A stretch of DNA of 64,000 nucleotides from Lateolabrax maculatus. Its lineage: Eukaryota > Chordata > Actinopteri > Acropomatiformes > Lateolabracidae. The notes beneath the pieces are model-generated. The model was not told the origin of the DNA and made no database searches. It saw only the letters and a list, made by a program, of their open reading frames with translations. Both the position numbers and the translations under genes were made by a program. The stretch lies in contig CM062210.1 of the NCBI GenBank assembly GCA_031216445.1, forward strand, positions 6,444,501-6,508,500, written 5' to 3'. Shown here piece after piece: positions 26,347-37,265 of this stretch (positions are counted from its first letter, which is position 1; each line of letters starts with the position of its first letter).

Positions 26347-29300
26347 TTAGATGTCATGCGCTTGCTTTTCGATCTTTGATTTCAAGTGCTCCTTGTATGC
26401 CAGGATGTCCCTATTCCACTTGGTGATGGTTTGGTTCTCACACACCCAGATCTCCTGAGCCACCTGGAGAAAAAGATGAAGATTAATAAAAAAGGAAAAT
26501 CCTTTGGTTTACAGCGCCATTTCCAACCAAATGTTAAATGAATCTCTTGAATGATAAATATATTACCTGTTGAATTAGCCTGAAGTCGTGGCTAACTAGC
26601 ATCGTGCCACCGTCAAACTCGTTGATGGCTTCTGCCAGTGCGTCAATGGTCTCAATATCCAAGTGATTGGTGGGCTCGTCAAGGAACAACATGTGAGGGT
26701 TCTGTGAGGCCAGCCAGGCAAAACAAACCCGGCACTTCTGACCATCGGACAAGTTCCTGATTGGACTGACCTGGAAGACATTTCAGGTATAAAGTTAGAC
26801 ACAATTGCAGACAAACAATCTAATGAATTTTGCCCCCCCATTTTATATCATCTGGAAGAGTATCCCAACCCTACCTGCTGTTTTCCTGTCAGCCCGTAGC
26901 GACCAATGATCTTCCTCATCTCCTCTTTTTCTTTGATCTCAGGGAAACACTTCATCATGTACTCCAAAGGAGACAGGTCCAGCTCCAGTTGCTCTGTCAG
27001 ATGCTGTAACATAAGCAGATACATAGGAGACATTTAATTTTATAGTAAATATACTTTCTATGGAAGGTCTCTCTCAGGTCGAGCATACTATAGCATGTTT
27101 TACTCATGTTCTCTGGATGTTAAAGGGGTGATGCTCATACTATTTTTGAAACGTTCAGGTGTATTGAGGTGCCGTCAACAGGCTCCATGTTTTACCTGGT
27201 GATATCTGCCAATCTTGACGTGAGAATGTTTGCGGATCATACCATCGGTGGGTAGGAGCTGCGAAGAGAAAAAGAGCAAACTTGAATACTCTGAAGACAG
27301 CTGGAGGTTGCTGCGCTAATGGAGAAACACACTGTACTCACCTCTCCCATCAGCAGTTTCAGCAGCGTGGACTTCCCTGCTCCATTGGGCCCCACCAGAG
27401 CCACTCGTGTATCCAAGTCGATACCAAACTCCAGGTTTTTATATATGTGCGGCTATAGGAAACATCAACAGATGAGTGAGACAGATATATCTATATTTCA
27501 GTGAACAAAGCTCTGTCCATGCTGTAATATGAACTATACTCACTGTGTTGTCACTGTACTTGAAGCTCACATTCTGAACCATGATAACAGGAGGAGGAAT
27601 CTTCCCACAGGGAGGAAAAACAAATGACAGAGTCTGTGGGAGACAGGGCTGGAATTAGTACAATGACCATAATATACATGTGCCACTGGCCACAAGTCCT
27701 CAAAATGTGTGTCACTGGGTCAAAAGTCAGAAAACCACTGCCTAACTGTACAGCTATTGAAAGTAATTTCAGTAACCCACATCATTACAGTACCTTGTCA
27801 TTCACAACTTTTTCAGTCAAGCCTGATGCCACCATCTTCTGCAGTGTCTTCTCTTTGCTCTGTGCCTGTCGCGCCAGCTTTGCAGAGCCGTGACCAAACC
27901 TGGCTATGTAATTCTTGAGAGGAATGTAAAAAGAACAATTAGTACAAAGTTTTGAATCGGCTGAAGACAAACAGAATAATGAATGTTTGCGAAACTTAAA
28001 AGCATGTGACTGCTTAAAAACACAAAACACGATTTTAGAGTTTACACCAGGAACTTTAGCCGAGGTGGTAAGCCACCCAGATCCTGACATGTGATCAATT
28101 TAGTTAGTGCCAGCCTAAACATCAGCCACACTCAATAGAACGGCTTATGCTGTGTGAAATACCATATCTACTCTTTTTTCTCCTTAACATTCTATTTCAT
28201 TAAAAAAAACATAAGTGTTTGATATTAGACGGTTGTCTTTGTTTAATGGTGGAAGCGAGGCACCTTGCCTGTAACACTGAAAATATTTTCTTTGTATAAG
28301 TTATGATATGAGATACAGCAAGAGTAAGCCAACCTGAGGAGTTTGCTTGGTGAAACTCTTGTCTAGAGAGGGGGTTCATGGTATGACACATTTCTGTTTA
28401 GGGACCCTGGACATGGACTTTCTCCAAAGAGTCCAGTGGAAACCTTCCACCACATGGTGTCTCTCATTTACCTTCATGTGTGCTATCTGGTCCTGTTCCC
28501 AGTTGAAGCGCTTCATCTGGTTCTCTTCCAGCTCCTCTCTGGTCTTAATATACTGGTCATAGTTACCCTTAAAGCAAAAATAGATTTGCATGGTCATCCA
28601 ACAGGGCGGCACACAGACACATAATTAGTAACAGCCCACCCCCAGTTTCCTTATTTAGCACTATGAGCTCATATATGGCAGAGTCCATTCAAAATACTTT
28701 TTAAGGAAGCTCCAAGGGATGCCAAAGCTGTATCAGCAGTGGTTTTAGCCATGTGTTCTCACCGTGTAGTATTTCAGTTTTCTCTGATGCAGGTGGATGA
28801 TGTTGGTGCACACACCATTCAGGAAGTCTTGAGAATGTGAGATGAGCACAAGGATTCGCCGGAACCTGACAAAAAGAATAAGCAGGATGAGCAATATATG
28901 AACAGTTTGGACTCATATTCACTTTAAGTGATGAAGTAGAGTGTGAACTTACGTCTTGAGCTCCTCCTCCAACCACACACAGGCATCCAGATCCAAGTGA
29001 TTAGTGGGTTCATCCAGCAACAGCATGAAAGGCTTGATGAACAGGGCTCTGGACAAATAGAATAATGTAAAATTTACAGGAAACTTTTCATTGTAAACTT
29101 GTTTTTCTGTGTATGTTAACTCTTTGATTTCATACTCAATTAACCCTGTGTTTCTAAAGCTAATGGCGACTGAGCAGTATCCGTTTTACATTACAATTCA
29201 GGAAGGTATCTAATTTGAACCTGCTCCTCTTCCGTGGGTGTTTGAGATGTATGACAAACTACAAAAGAGGAAGGATTCATCACATCCTTTCACTGAATTG

Positions 29301-30674
29301 TGTAATACTAAGTTCTTTGTCATTACCTGGCCAGAGCAACACGCATCCTCCATCCTCCACTGAAGTCCTTGAGTTTCTTTTGCTGCATAGCAGCGGTGAA
29401 ACCCAAACCGTGGAGGATCCTTGAGGCGCGCACCTCTGCTTTGTCTGCATCCAGCTCCTCCAGACGCTCATACAGCTCCATCAGCTTCTCACACTCGGCT
29501 ATGCAGGGGTTGGAGAAAAGCGTTTACTATGAATTTCAATCATCACAGCTACTCTACATGAGATAGTTTTCCTAGTCTTTCCCACAAGTCTGTTTACTCA
29601 AGTCATCTAGGGTGTTTTATTACATTTATTTCAGCATTCTGTTTGACGTATCTCAACAATTTTGCCTCTGTGACAATAGTTTTCCCCATTGTACATAACA
29701 TGTAACTCACAGTCCTCATGGGCAAGTCTCTCTGCCTCCTTCTCCAGCATAATCCTCTGTTCATCCACCTCCATGACACACTGCAGAGCAGACTTCTCGC
29801 TGGGGGCCATCTCCCGGGTCAAGTGGTAAATATCGATGTGCTCTGGAATGGGAATCTCACGGTGCCCGATGGCTGACAATAGCATGGATTTTCCTGCAAA
29901 ATACAAGTAAAAGAAGAAAATTTATTTTGCTCATGAGACATCAGAAGTCCATTCTGTGCAACATTCAAGTTTTACTTAGGGAAACTGTTGTAAATTATCA
30001 AATGTGTAATGATTTGAAACAGGTGTGAGTGAATGAGTAGTGTATGTAGGTGCTGTTCTTTGTGTGTGTGTGTGTGTGGGGGGGGTTTGAGAGTAGCTTT
30101 TTTTTTTTTTTAAATGATGTCCTTACTCCCAAAACAGCAAAAGGAAAAATTGCACAGGCAATTGACTAGTAATATGTGCCAGGGGAGACCTTTTACCTGT
30201 GCCGTTAAGGCCAATGAGCCCATAGCGCCTGCCTGAGTTGAGCTCCAGGCTGGTGTCTGCTAGAAGCTCCTGGCCATGGAAAGTGAGCGACAGGCTGCTA
30301 ATGTGGACATCAGTGCTGTTGGGGTGTGAGGCCAGAACGCCCGTCACTGCCCGAGCCTCCGTCTTCGCCAGCTCAAACTCATCCAGCTCCTTTGTCAAAC
30401 TGGCAATACCTGTCAAAATGAAATCATGTTAACTATTTCACTCACATTTTAAAAAAAAGGTAGACATGAACCAGACGGAGTGGCGTGATCAAGTGTTGTA
30501 TAGACACAAGCCTATAACATTCAGTCAAAAATCACTCCTCTCACCATTGCTCTCTGCTCCGTTCTCCTGGGCCTCTGGTTGTTCACCTTCCTCATCGGTT
30601 CTTTTGGTACGCTGGCGGGCTTTGGCAGCCTCCTTCTTCTTTGCTGCCTTCTTCTTGGCTAAATCGGATGGCAT
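26347..30674 (-). CDS. abcf2: ATP-binding cassette sub-family F member 2
   Basis: Coding exons in transcript order: 30674-30545, 30409-30197, 29893-29711, 29498-29327, 29048-28953, 28865-28763, 28567-28472, 27913-27794, 27633-27544, 27452-27342, 27258-27196, 27003-26875, 26770-26567 and 26463-26347. These encode about 608 residues (human ABCF2 is about 620). It is a soluble ABC-F ATPase without membrane segments; the family acts in translation and ribosome-associated work. The lysine-rich N-terminus starts MPSDLAKKKAAKKK. Domain 1 has Walker A GLNGTGKS (110-117), signature SGGWRM (222-227), Walker B with LLLDEPTNHLD (to 252) and H-loop SHSQDF. A charged ABC-F linker follows. Domain 2 has GPNGAGKS (422-429), signature LSDGQ (509-513), LFLDEPTNHLD (to 540) and H-loop SHDF. 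The start lies 29 bases inside the second exon, after a splice acceptor. The family assignment is certain; paralogue a or b cannot be decided. Confidence 0.95.
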
Positions 30675-30703
30675 GGCTGCGCAAGGCTATTCAACAGGAA
30701 TAA

Positions 30704-31530
30704 CTGGGGGAAAAAAATAATAAAAAGGAAGACACAGATCAATCTCATTGTCAAAGTTAATACATATGTATGTCAAGAAACACAGTACCATACTAATGTC
30801 CATAATTGTTCAAGGGTTAATTTCATTTTACCAGTGAAATATTACTAAGAGTATGAATCAGAATAAAAGTGGTTAATCGCTAACAGGACGTGCTGTAAGG
30901 ACTTCCCTCTCCGATCAACCAGTCAGAAAAAAAAAAAAAAAAAAAAAAAAAATGTGCCGGTATTTGAGCCCGCGGTGTAACTTCAATTTACAGCTGATTT
31001 TAATAAGAAAAAAAGGCCAGCAGTGATTAGAAAAGGCCTAAAACGGTTAACGGAGCGTCCTGAACAGCGGGGATGTCCCACCTGCTCGCACGTTGGGCTC
31101 CTAACGCCGTGAAGCCTGGTAGCTGGTAGCCCAGCTGTTAGCGGCTAACGGTGACCGGCGCCGCCGACGTTACCGGCGGATTGTCACTCCGGCGCCAACT
31201 AACCGACAACGGCACACAGACCCCGGTGATGGCTGATTAAAAAACAGGCCGTCACACAGGAGAGAGGGAAGGAGAGGGTATTAAATTCAATAAGATAAAT
31301 TAAAAGAAGTAGCCGCCGTTAGCTCCGTAGCCGAGCCTCAACTGACAGGCCTACCGCTGACTTGCCGCAAGGCCCGAGTCGCTACGACAAGCGCCGAAAA
31401 AAAAACGGCCGATTCGGCGGTTAAATCGTCTTCATCGAAGCCCACGTTTCCTCTAAAAGACCCCGGCGTGTGTTACCCGCCCGTGCCGTGCCGTGCCTGT
31501 CAGACCACCGTAAATACCCCCCCCTCTTAC
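30704..31530 (-). other. abcf2: ABCF2 intron 1
   Basis: It lies between the untranslated first exon and the ATG-containing exon. The right half is CpG-rich and still part of the promoter island. The left half holds a run of about 25 A (about 30927-30951). I see no coding signal in it. Confidence 0.5.
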
Positions 31531-31700
31531 CTCGGTAAGGGATCGCTGGTCTCGGGAGCACACCGACGTCTCGTGTCCACTTTTCGCCGGGTGGATGTAG
31601 CCGCTCGCCGAACCGCCAGACTGCCCATATATGGCGAGAAGGGGGCGGCGAGGACGGCGGGCCCTCCCCCGTCATGTGGGACTGCAGTAAAATGAAGAAG
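31531..31700 (-). promoter_or_regulatory. abcf2: ABCF2 first (non-coding) exon and promoter with a CArG box
   Basis: On the minus strand a CG-rich leader ends in ...TACCGAG followed by GTAAGAGG, a good donor at 31530/31529. The next exon begins at 30703 (acceptor CCCCCAG) and carries the start codon, so exon 1 is untranslated. A perfect CC(A/T)6GG element, CCATATATGG, lies at 31625-31634, about 95 bases upstream of the donor, close to the likely start site. It could act as a serum response element or simply as a TATA-like core. The surrounding DNA (31020-31690) is CpG-rich. Confidence 0.6.
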
Positions 31701-31899
31701 CTCCTCCGCTGAATTACTCGCACGTTTTAACGTGGAAACCGGCACAAAATATGCGGTTATTTGCCGTAGTTTTACAGTTAATAAACCTGATGTTACATAA
31801 AAGGCTGGTGGGATCTCTTTAAAGGTGTGTTTGCACTGATAAAATGTCTAAACGCACCGTTTTTTTTTTTTTCCCACACACTGTACCCCACGCTAATAA

Positions 31900-32620
31900 T
31901 TGATGATTTTAAATATGGTGTTTTTTGTTGTTGTGGTGTTGGATATTCTGCTTTGAGTCACAGCTTCCTGGAGTCAGTCCCGGGTGATGCTGCCGCAGCT
32001 GCTCGGTCCGACACGACGACGACGACGATGATGAAAACGACGTGAGAGGGACGTTAGTACTTCTGTGTGTGTGTGTGCGTGTGTGTGTGTGTGTGGCACT
32101 CGGTGTGTGTGTTTTTTTTTTTTTTTTTTTTTGGTGAGGAAGTGGAGAAAATGGACGACACACTCGCGGCGCTGCTCGGCGGCTCTTTGCCCGTGTGGAC
32201 GGTGAAAAACGGGACGTTCGTCGGCGGAGCTGCACCGAGGAGCCGCGGAGCTGCTCGGAAAACACCAACGGACGCGTCGCTGAGCCGTTAGCTCGCTCTT
32301 TGACTGTCTGTTAACGTTAACGTTAACGTTACACTCCGGCTTCTCATTTCACCGGAGACGGCGGTCGAAACTTTTCGTTCCTCCTGTGTCGGTGTGTTGA
32401 ATTTACCGACCGACCACACGGACGTGAGCTCGACCGGTTTACGGTACCGGGTGACATTTAACGGGCGTCTTGCTACATCAGTTAGCTGACTCTGGAAGCG
32501 GCTGTTTGCGGTTCGTCGCCGGCCAACATTAGTTAATCTAATTAAACACAAACCAGCTCACCTACCTGGACGGTACAATGTGGGCAAATTAAAGGTAAAA
32601 CAGCGTTTATTTATTTTGTT
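31900..32620 (+). promoter_or_regulatory. chpf2: CHPF2 5' region: CpG-rich promoter and untranslated first exon
   Basis: CpG-rich DNA between the divergent genes ABCF2 and CHPF2. The CHPF2 coding exon begins at 32906 after ATTTTTTTTCCCCAG, so at least one untranslated exon must lie here. Plausible donors are GTGAGA at about 32042 and GTAAAA at about 32595; I cannot choose. The region includes a TG microsatellite, a run of about 22 T (32111-32132) and a TTAACG repeat at 32311-32331. Confidence 0.5.
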
Positions 32621-32936
32621 TTATTTTTTTTTTACAGTATTTGTAAATGTGTTGCTCTACGAGGAAACGTTCAAGTCTAATAAGCGCTGTGTAGGTTTTA
32701 TTAGAAACTTTATAACGACTGCCTCACCGCTCGGGACGGAGGAAAGAGACATTATGTGACATTCAAGGCGGTTTTTCTGTCAGTGTCAGCAACACATTTC
32801 CTCCTAACGTTGTCTCTCTTTTTTTGGGCGAAAATGTGTTGATTTAGAGAAGGAGAGTTGGCACATGTTCAGATCATCTGTAGGTAGTATATTTTTTTTC
32901 CCCAGCCTCCCCAAGTGTAGCTCATAGCTGCCAGAT

Positions 32937-35900
32937 ATGCGTCTTTCCTCCTTCTTGGCCCTGTTCAGGCCTGCTTTACCCCTCATCCTCGGGCTGTCTC
33001 TGGGGTGTAGTTTGAGCCTTTTGATGGTGTCCTGGACACAAGGGGACACCGATGACTCCTGCGCAGATGAGCTGGGCAATGGGGGGCTTTTCCTGGGCAG
33101 GGGAGATGCCCAGAGGGACTCGAGGGATGGAGCTGGAGATGAAGACTTCCAGCCACGTATCGTGCCTTATCACAAGGACCTAAACAAGCCACACAAGAAA
33201 GTCCTCAGGTGAGTGTGGAAGTCCCGTGTTTGTCATGTTCCCATATGCTGAAAGAAGTCAAAATACCTCAATAATGTGCTCAGCATTGCTCTACAAAAAA
33301 ATCCAAGGTAGATGGTATAAAGATTTGGTTGTGTGAAAAGTCTTACATGTGCAGCGTTTACTTTTTTCCAACAAATGTAAAGACGTTTTTGTCTTTACAT
33401 TTGTTGGAGAAGAAGCACCGCACCACCTTACTTTATATTTGTTTTAAGAAACTGGAGACAATCAGAATCCAGAGGATTTACATTAGTTTATTCTCTACTT
33501 AATAGGCTTACTTTTAAATCTCCCCTGCAATAATCTAAATGCACTGAGTGGGATATACAGTATGGGGGGGCTATAGATTAGAGATTACATCAATCGAATC
33601 TCTTAGTACAGATGTACAGTAGCTCTGATGTGGAGATCAGACCTGTTGATCCACGGATTTCATCCTCCTTTTCATGTCTTATTTTAAAAAAATCCTACAG
33701 CTGCCTGGATAAAGCTTCACGTAATCAGAATCTTTTATTTTATCTTTTGATGTTTGTCTTAAAATAGTTTCAGAGCTTCATGTAAACAAGTTTGAGGCTG
33801 TTGAAATCTATATTTCTTGTGATGACTGTTTAAGGAATTATCACCTTTTATTCTGTTTGTGTTTTGATGCCATCTATTTTTTGTTCTTTCCATTTGTCTT
33901 TATTTGTCCACCTCTCCAGAACTCGATATATTCACACTGAACTGGGCATCCGAGAGCGACTGCTGGTGGGCGTACTGACCTCTCGGGCCACCCTCAACAC
34001 GCTGGCCGTGGCGGTAAATCGCACAGTGGCCCACCACTTCCACCGCACCTTTTTCTTCACAGGCCTGCGCAGCCCTAAGGTGCCTCACGGCATGACTGTG
34101 GTCGCCCACGGTGACGACCGTCCAGTGTGGCTGATGTACGAGACAGTGCGTCACCTCCATCAGCACTACGGCTCAGACTATGACTGGTTCCTCTTAGCCC
34201 AGGATGACACTTACATGCAGGCAGATCGTCTGTCAGAGCTGGTGGGCCACCTCAGTGCAGGTCAGGACCTGTATATGGGCAGAGCGGAGGAGTTTATTGG
34301 TGGAGAGGAGAAGGCACGCTACTGCCACGGGGGCTACGGCTACCTGCTGTCCCGCAGTCTGCTGGCCCGTCTGCAGCCCCACCTTGACACCTGCCGTAAT
34401 GACATCCTCAGTGTGAGACCTGATGAGTGGTTGGGCCGCTGCATTATTGACTACCTGGGTCTCAGTTGTGTGGAGGTGCACCAGGTAAAAAAAAAACACA
34501 GACTAATGCATGGACACCAGTAGAGATGTGCATGTTTTTTCAATTTAATGCACATGTGACACACTTTTATTGGACGGCAATAGAAATGTGCATGTTATAT
34601 CAATTTAATAAACATTTGACACCATTTTATCGGCAAAATATCCATACTAACATTTCTTCTCTTTGTCAATGTTTGTGTGTCACAGGAGATGACATATCGT
34701 TACTTTGAGCTCGGGAAAAACGCAGATCCAGAGCGTGAAGACAGCGTACAGTTTAAAAATGCCTTCACGGTCCATCCTATATCAGAACCAAATCTCATGT
34801 ACCGCCTACACAAACGCTTCAGCCAGATTGAGCTGGAATGGACCTACCTACAGATTCAACAGCTGCAGGTTTTTGATACTTTGGACTGCTTTCTCTCGAC
34901 TATAAACAGCTATACGTTTGTTTATGTGACCCTCATCTAATGGGACTGTATCAGCAAGCTGTTTTGGTGATGAGCTCTGTGTGAAAGTATACTGTTTGTT
35001 CTCCTCTCCACCACACCCACTTTTTTGAGCCAAGGCATAAATTCCTAACTGATACAATATTTAAACATGTCAGACAGCTAAGACAAAGGATCGGGTGTTT
35101 TGCTGGGACATGAAGTCTCATCATCTGCCTGAGAAGCCTTGTTATGTAATTAAAGTAACTGCTAATGACAGTTCATTTGCGTTGTTTTCACTTAACTTTA
35201 AATATACTTTACACAGAGCAATAAAGTATCTCATGAAGGCAAATGTTTAGACAGTGTGTTCTTTTTTAGCTTTGATTTGACAATTGACAGATTGTTATGT
35301 GTACTCATCAGACGCAGATCAACAACCTGAGTGACCTGACACCTGAGGGCAAAGCTGGAGTCACGTGGCCTATTGGAATCAACCCTCCCTTCAAGCCAAG
35401 AACCCGTTTTGAGGTTATAAACTGGGAGTACTTTACTGAAGAGCATATTTACTCGTGCGTTGACAGCTCCCCGAAGTGTGAGATGAGAGGGGCTGACCAG
35501 GCAGATGTAAACGCAGTGCTGGAGATTGCGGTGGAGCGTTTGAATGAACGCTACCAGCCTCAACTACGTTTCCACAAACGGCGCCTGCTCAACGGTTACC
35601 GGCGCTTTGACCCCACGCGCGGTATGGAGTATGTGCTGGACCTTGCGCTGGAGGCCTATACCCAGAAAGGCCACAGTCAGGTCATTGCCAAACGGGTTAA
35701 CTTGTTGCGACCGCTAAGTGCGGTTGAGATTATCCCCATGCCGTATGTGACGGAGGCAACACGGGTGCAGGTCATCCTACCTGTCACTGCCCAGGATCAG
35801 GACTATGTCGGGAACTTCCTCGACATGTACGTGATGAACACTTTAGACACTCATGACAATGTTTTACTCACGTTCCTGTTCATCTATGATCCCTTTGATG

Positions 35901-36586
35901 CACAGCGAGTCAGCCAGACCGATGTGTTTGCTGGCATTAAGGCCATGATCGGGGAGGTGGAGAAGCGCTACGGAGACGTGAAGATCCCCTGGATCAGCGT
36001 GAAGACGGAGGTGCCCTCACAGGTCAAGCTGATGGACATCATCTCTAAGAAGCACCCAGTGGACACGCTGTTTTTCCTGGCCAGCGTGTGGACGGAGGTC
36101 AATGCTGACTTCCTCAATCGCTGCAGAATGAACGCCATCAGCAACTGGCAGGTCTTCTTCCCCATCCACTTCCAAGAGTACAGTCCTGCTGTCGTCTACC
36201 GCGACCAGCAGCCCTCTGCTGCCTCCTCCTCTTTCGCCTCTGAGTCACTGCGAGACGGCCACTTTGACCGCCACGTCTTCGACGAGGCTTGCTTTTACAA
36301 TGCGGACTACATGACCGCACGGACCAAGATGGCCGCCGACATCTTGGACAACGAGGAGCTGCTGGAAAGCATGGACGTGTACGACATATTTGTCCGCTAC
36401 TCTGGCCTACATGTGTTCAGAGCTGTAGAGCCGGCGCTGATCCAGAAATACGTGCGGCGAGCGTGCAACCCGCGGTTCAGTGAGGATATCTACCACCGCT
36501 GTGTCCTCAGCAACCTGGAGGGTCTGGGCTCACGCTCACATCTAGCCATGGCCCTTTTTGAACAAGAGCAGGCCAACAGCACCTAA
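32937..36586 (+). CDS. chpf2: Chondroitin polymerizing factor 2
   Basis: Four coding exons: 32937-33208, 33920-34484, 34686-34868 and 35312-36586, encoding about 764 residues (human about 772). CHPF2 is a type II Golgi membrane protein that works with chondroitin synthases in building the glucuronate/N-acetylgalactosamine chain of chondroitin sulfate. The N-terminus MRLSSFLALFRPALPLILG matches the family, with a signal-anchor helix at about residues 14-34. The first glycosyltransferase domain has DWFLLAQDDTY (DDT at 186-188), AEEFIGG and CHGGYGYLLSRSLL. The second domain contains RRFDPTRGMEYVLDL, PMPYVTEATRVQV and SKKHPVDTLFFL. The protein ends in LFEQEQANST, as the mammalian one does. The last exon encodes more than half the protein. 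The start is preceded by an acceptor at 32901-32905, so the upstream leader is spliced. Confidence 0.96.
33368..33407. repeat. Perfect 17-bp inverted repeat in CHPF2 intron 1
   Basis: The arm CCAACAAATGTAAAGAC at 33368-33384 is followed by the 6-base spacer GTTTTT and its exact reverse complement at 33391-33407. The flanks pair a little further with T-A and T-G pairs. Confidence 0.9.
34518..34637 (+). repeat. Diverged 60-bp tandem duplication in a CHPF2 intron
   Basis: Unit 1 (34518-34577) and unit 2 (34578-34637) both read CA(G/A)TAGA(G/A)ATGTGCATGTT, then TCAATTTAAT and ACA..TGACAC....TTTTAT. They lie just downstream of the donor at 34485. Confidence 0.8.
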
Positions 36587-37027
36587 ACGCCTGGACTCCT
36601 TGAGCGTGTCGGGGCCTCACACATACTGCCTGGACTAAAGGATACTCACGCAGAATAATGTGAATTGTAATATGGTACATTTTGTGATCCATACACTGAA
36701 ATTTCTGCCTTTGTATCTGGCAGAGAGAGGTCCGGCTCAGCTAAAGAACAGCACCGTCTTGCTCATGGACACTTCGACAGAGCAAATTTCTGCTGATGCA
36801 CAAGTTCCTAGTTCCATCCTCCAGCTGAAAATCTCTCTGCTCAGTACTTTATGAGCACGTGTGACTTATGAGTCTATAACTTTGAATCTGTCATGTCTAG
36901 ACGAATTATGAGTCATGGAGGTGTCCTCTCAAACAACTCCCTGAACGTGGACTACAGAGGGGTTACTTGTATTCCTGCCATTGACGTATTCTCACAAGAG
37001 CTGAGCAACAATATTTATACAATTTGG

Positions 37028-37075
<48 letters not shown>

Positions 37076-37265
37076 GTTGTGTCTTGAAATGATAAATGAA
37101 CAAAGGACTTCATTGTTAATAATGAATTGAGAAAGAAATGTGAGCCATAAGTCTTCCTTATTGAAGATGTTTAAAATAATACTGGAAACCAACTGAAGCC
37201 ATTGGCTGCCTTTTCTTTAGGATATGTTATTTCTTTAAGAGGAATTAAAGAGTGATATTTCTGTT
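36587..37265 (+). other. chpf2: CHPF2 3' UTR
   Basis: About 0.68 kb follows the stop codon up to an ATTAAA signal at 37244-37249 with a T-rich stretch beyond it. It contains a (TA)n microsatellite at 37031-37072. No other coding potential is seen. Confidence 0.5.
37031..37072 (+). repeat. (AT)n microsatellite in the CHPF2 3' UTR
   Basis: About 21 uninterrupted AT units after GGGGG, inside the probable CHPF2 3' UTR. Confidence 0.9.

Noticed and set aside
32067..32290. Frame beginning MCVCVCVCVW on the plus strand
   Set aside because: The first part is translated TG repeat and T-run. Only the part from the ATG at 32151 is worth considering, as an upstream frame.
31900..33920. A counterpart of the microRNA mir-671, which I recall lies in the mammalian CHPF2 locus
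   Set aside because: I looked for its mature sequence around the CHPF2 leader and first intron and saw nothing similar. The perfect hairpin at 33368 has a different sequence and too short a stem.
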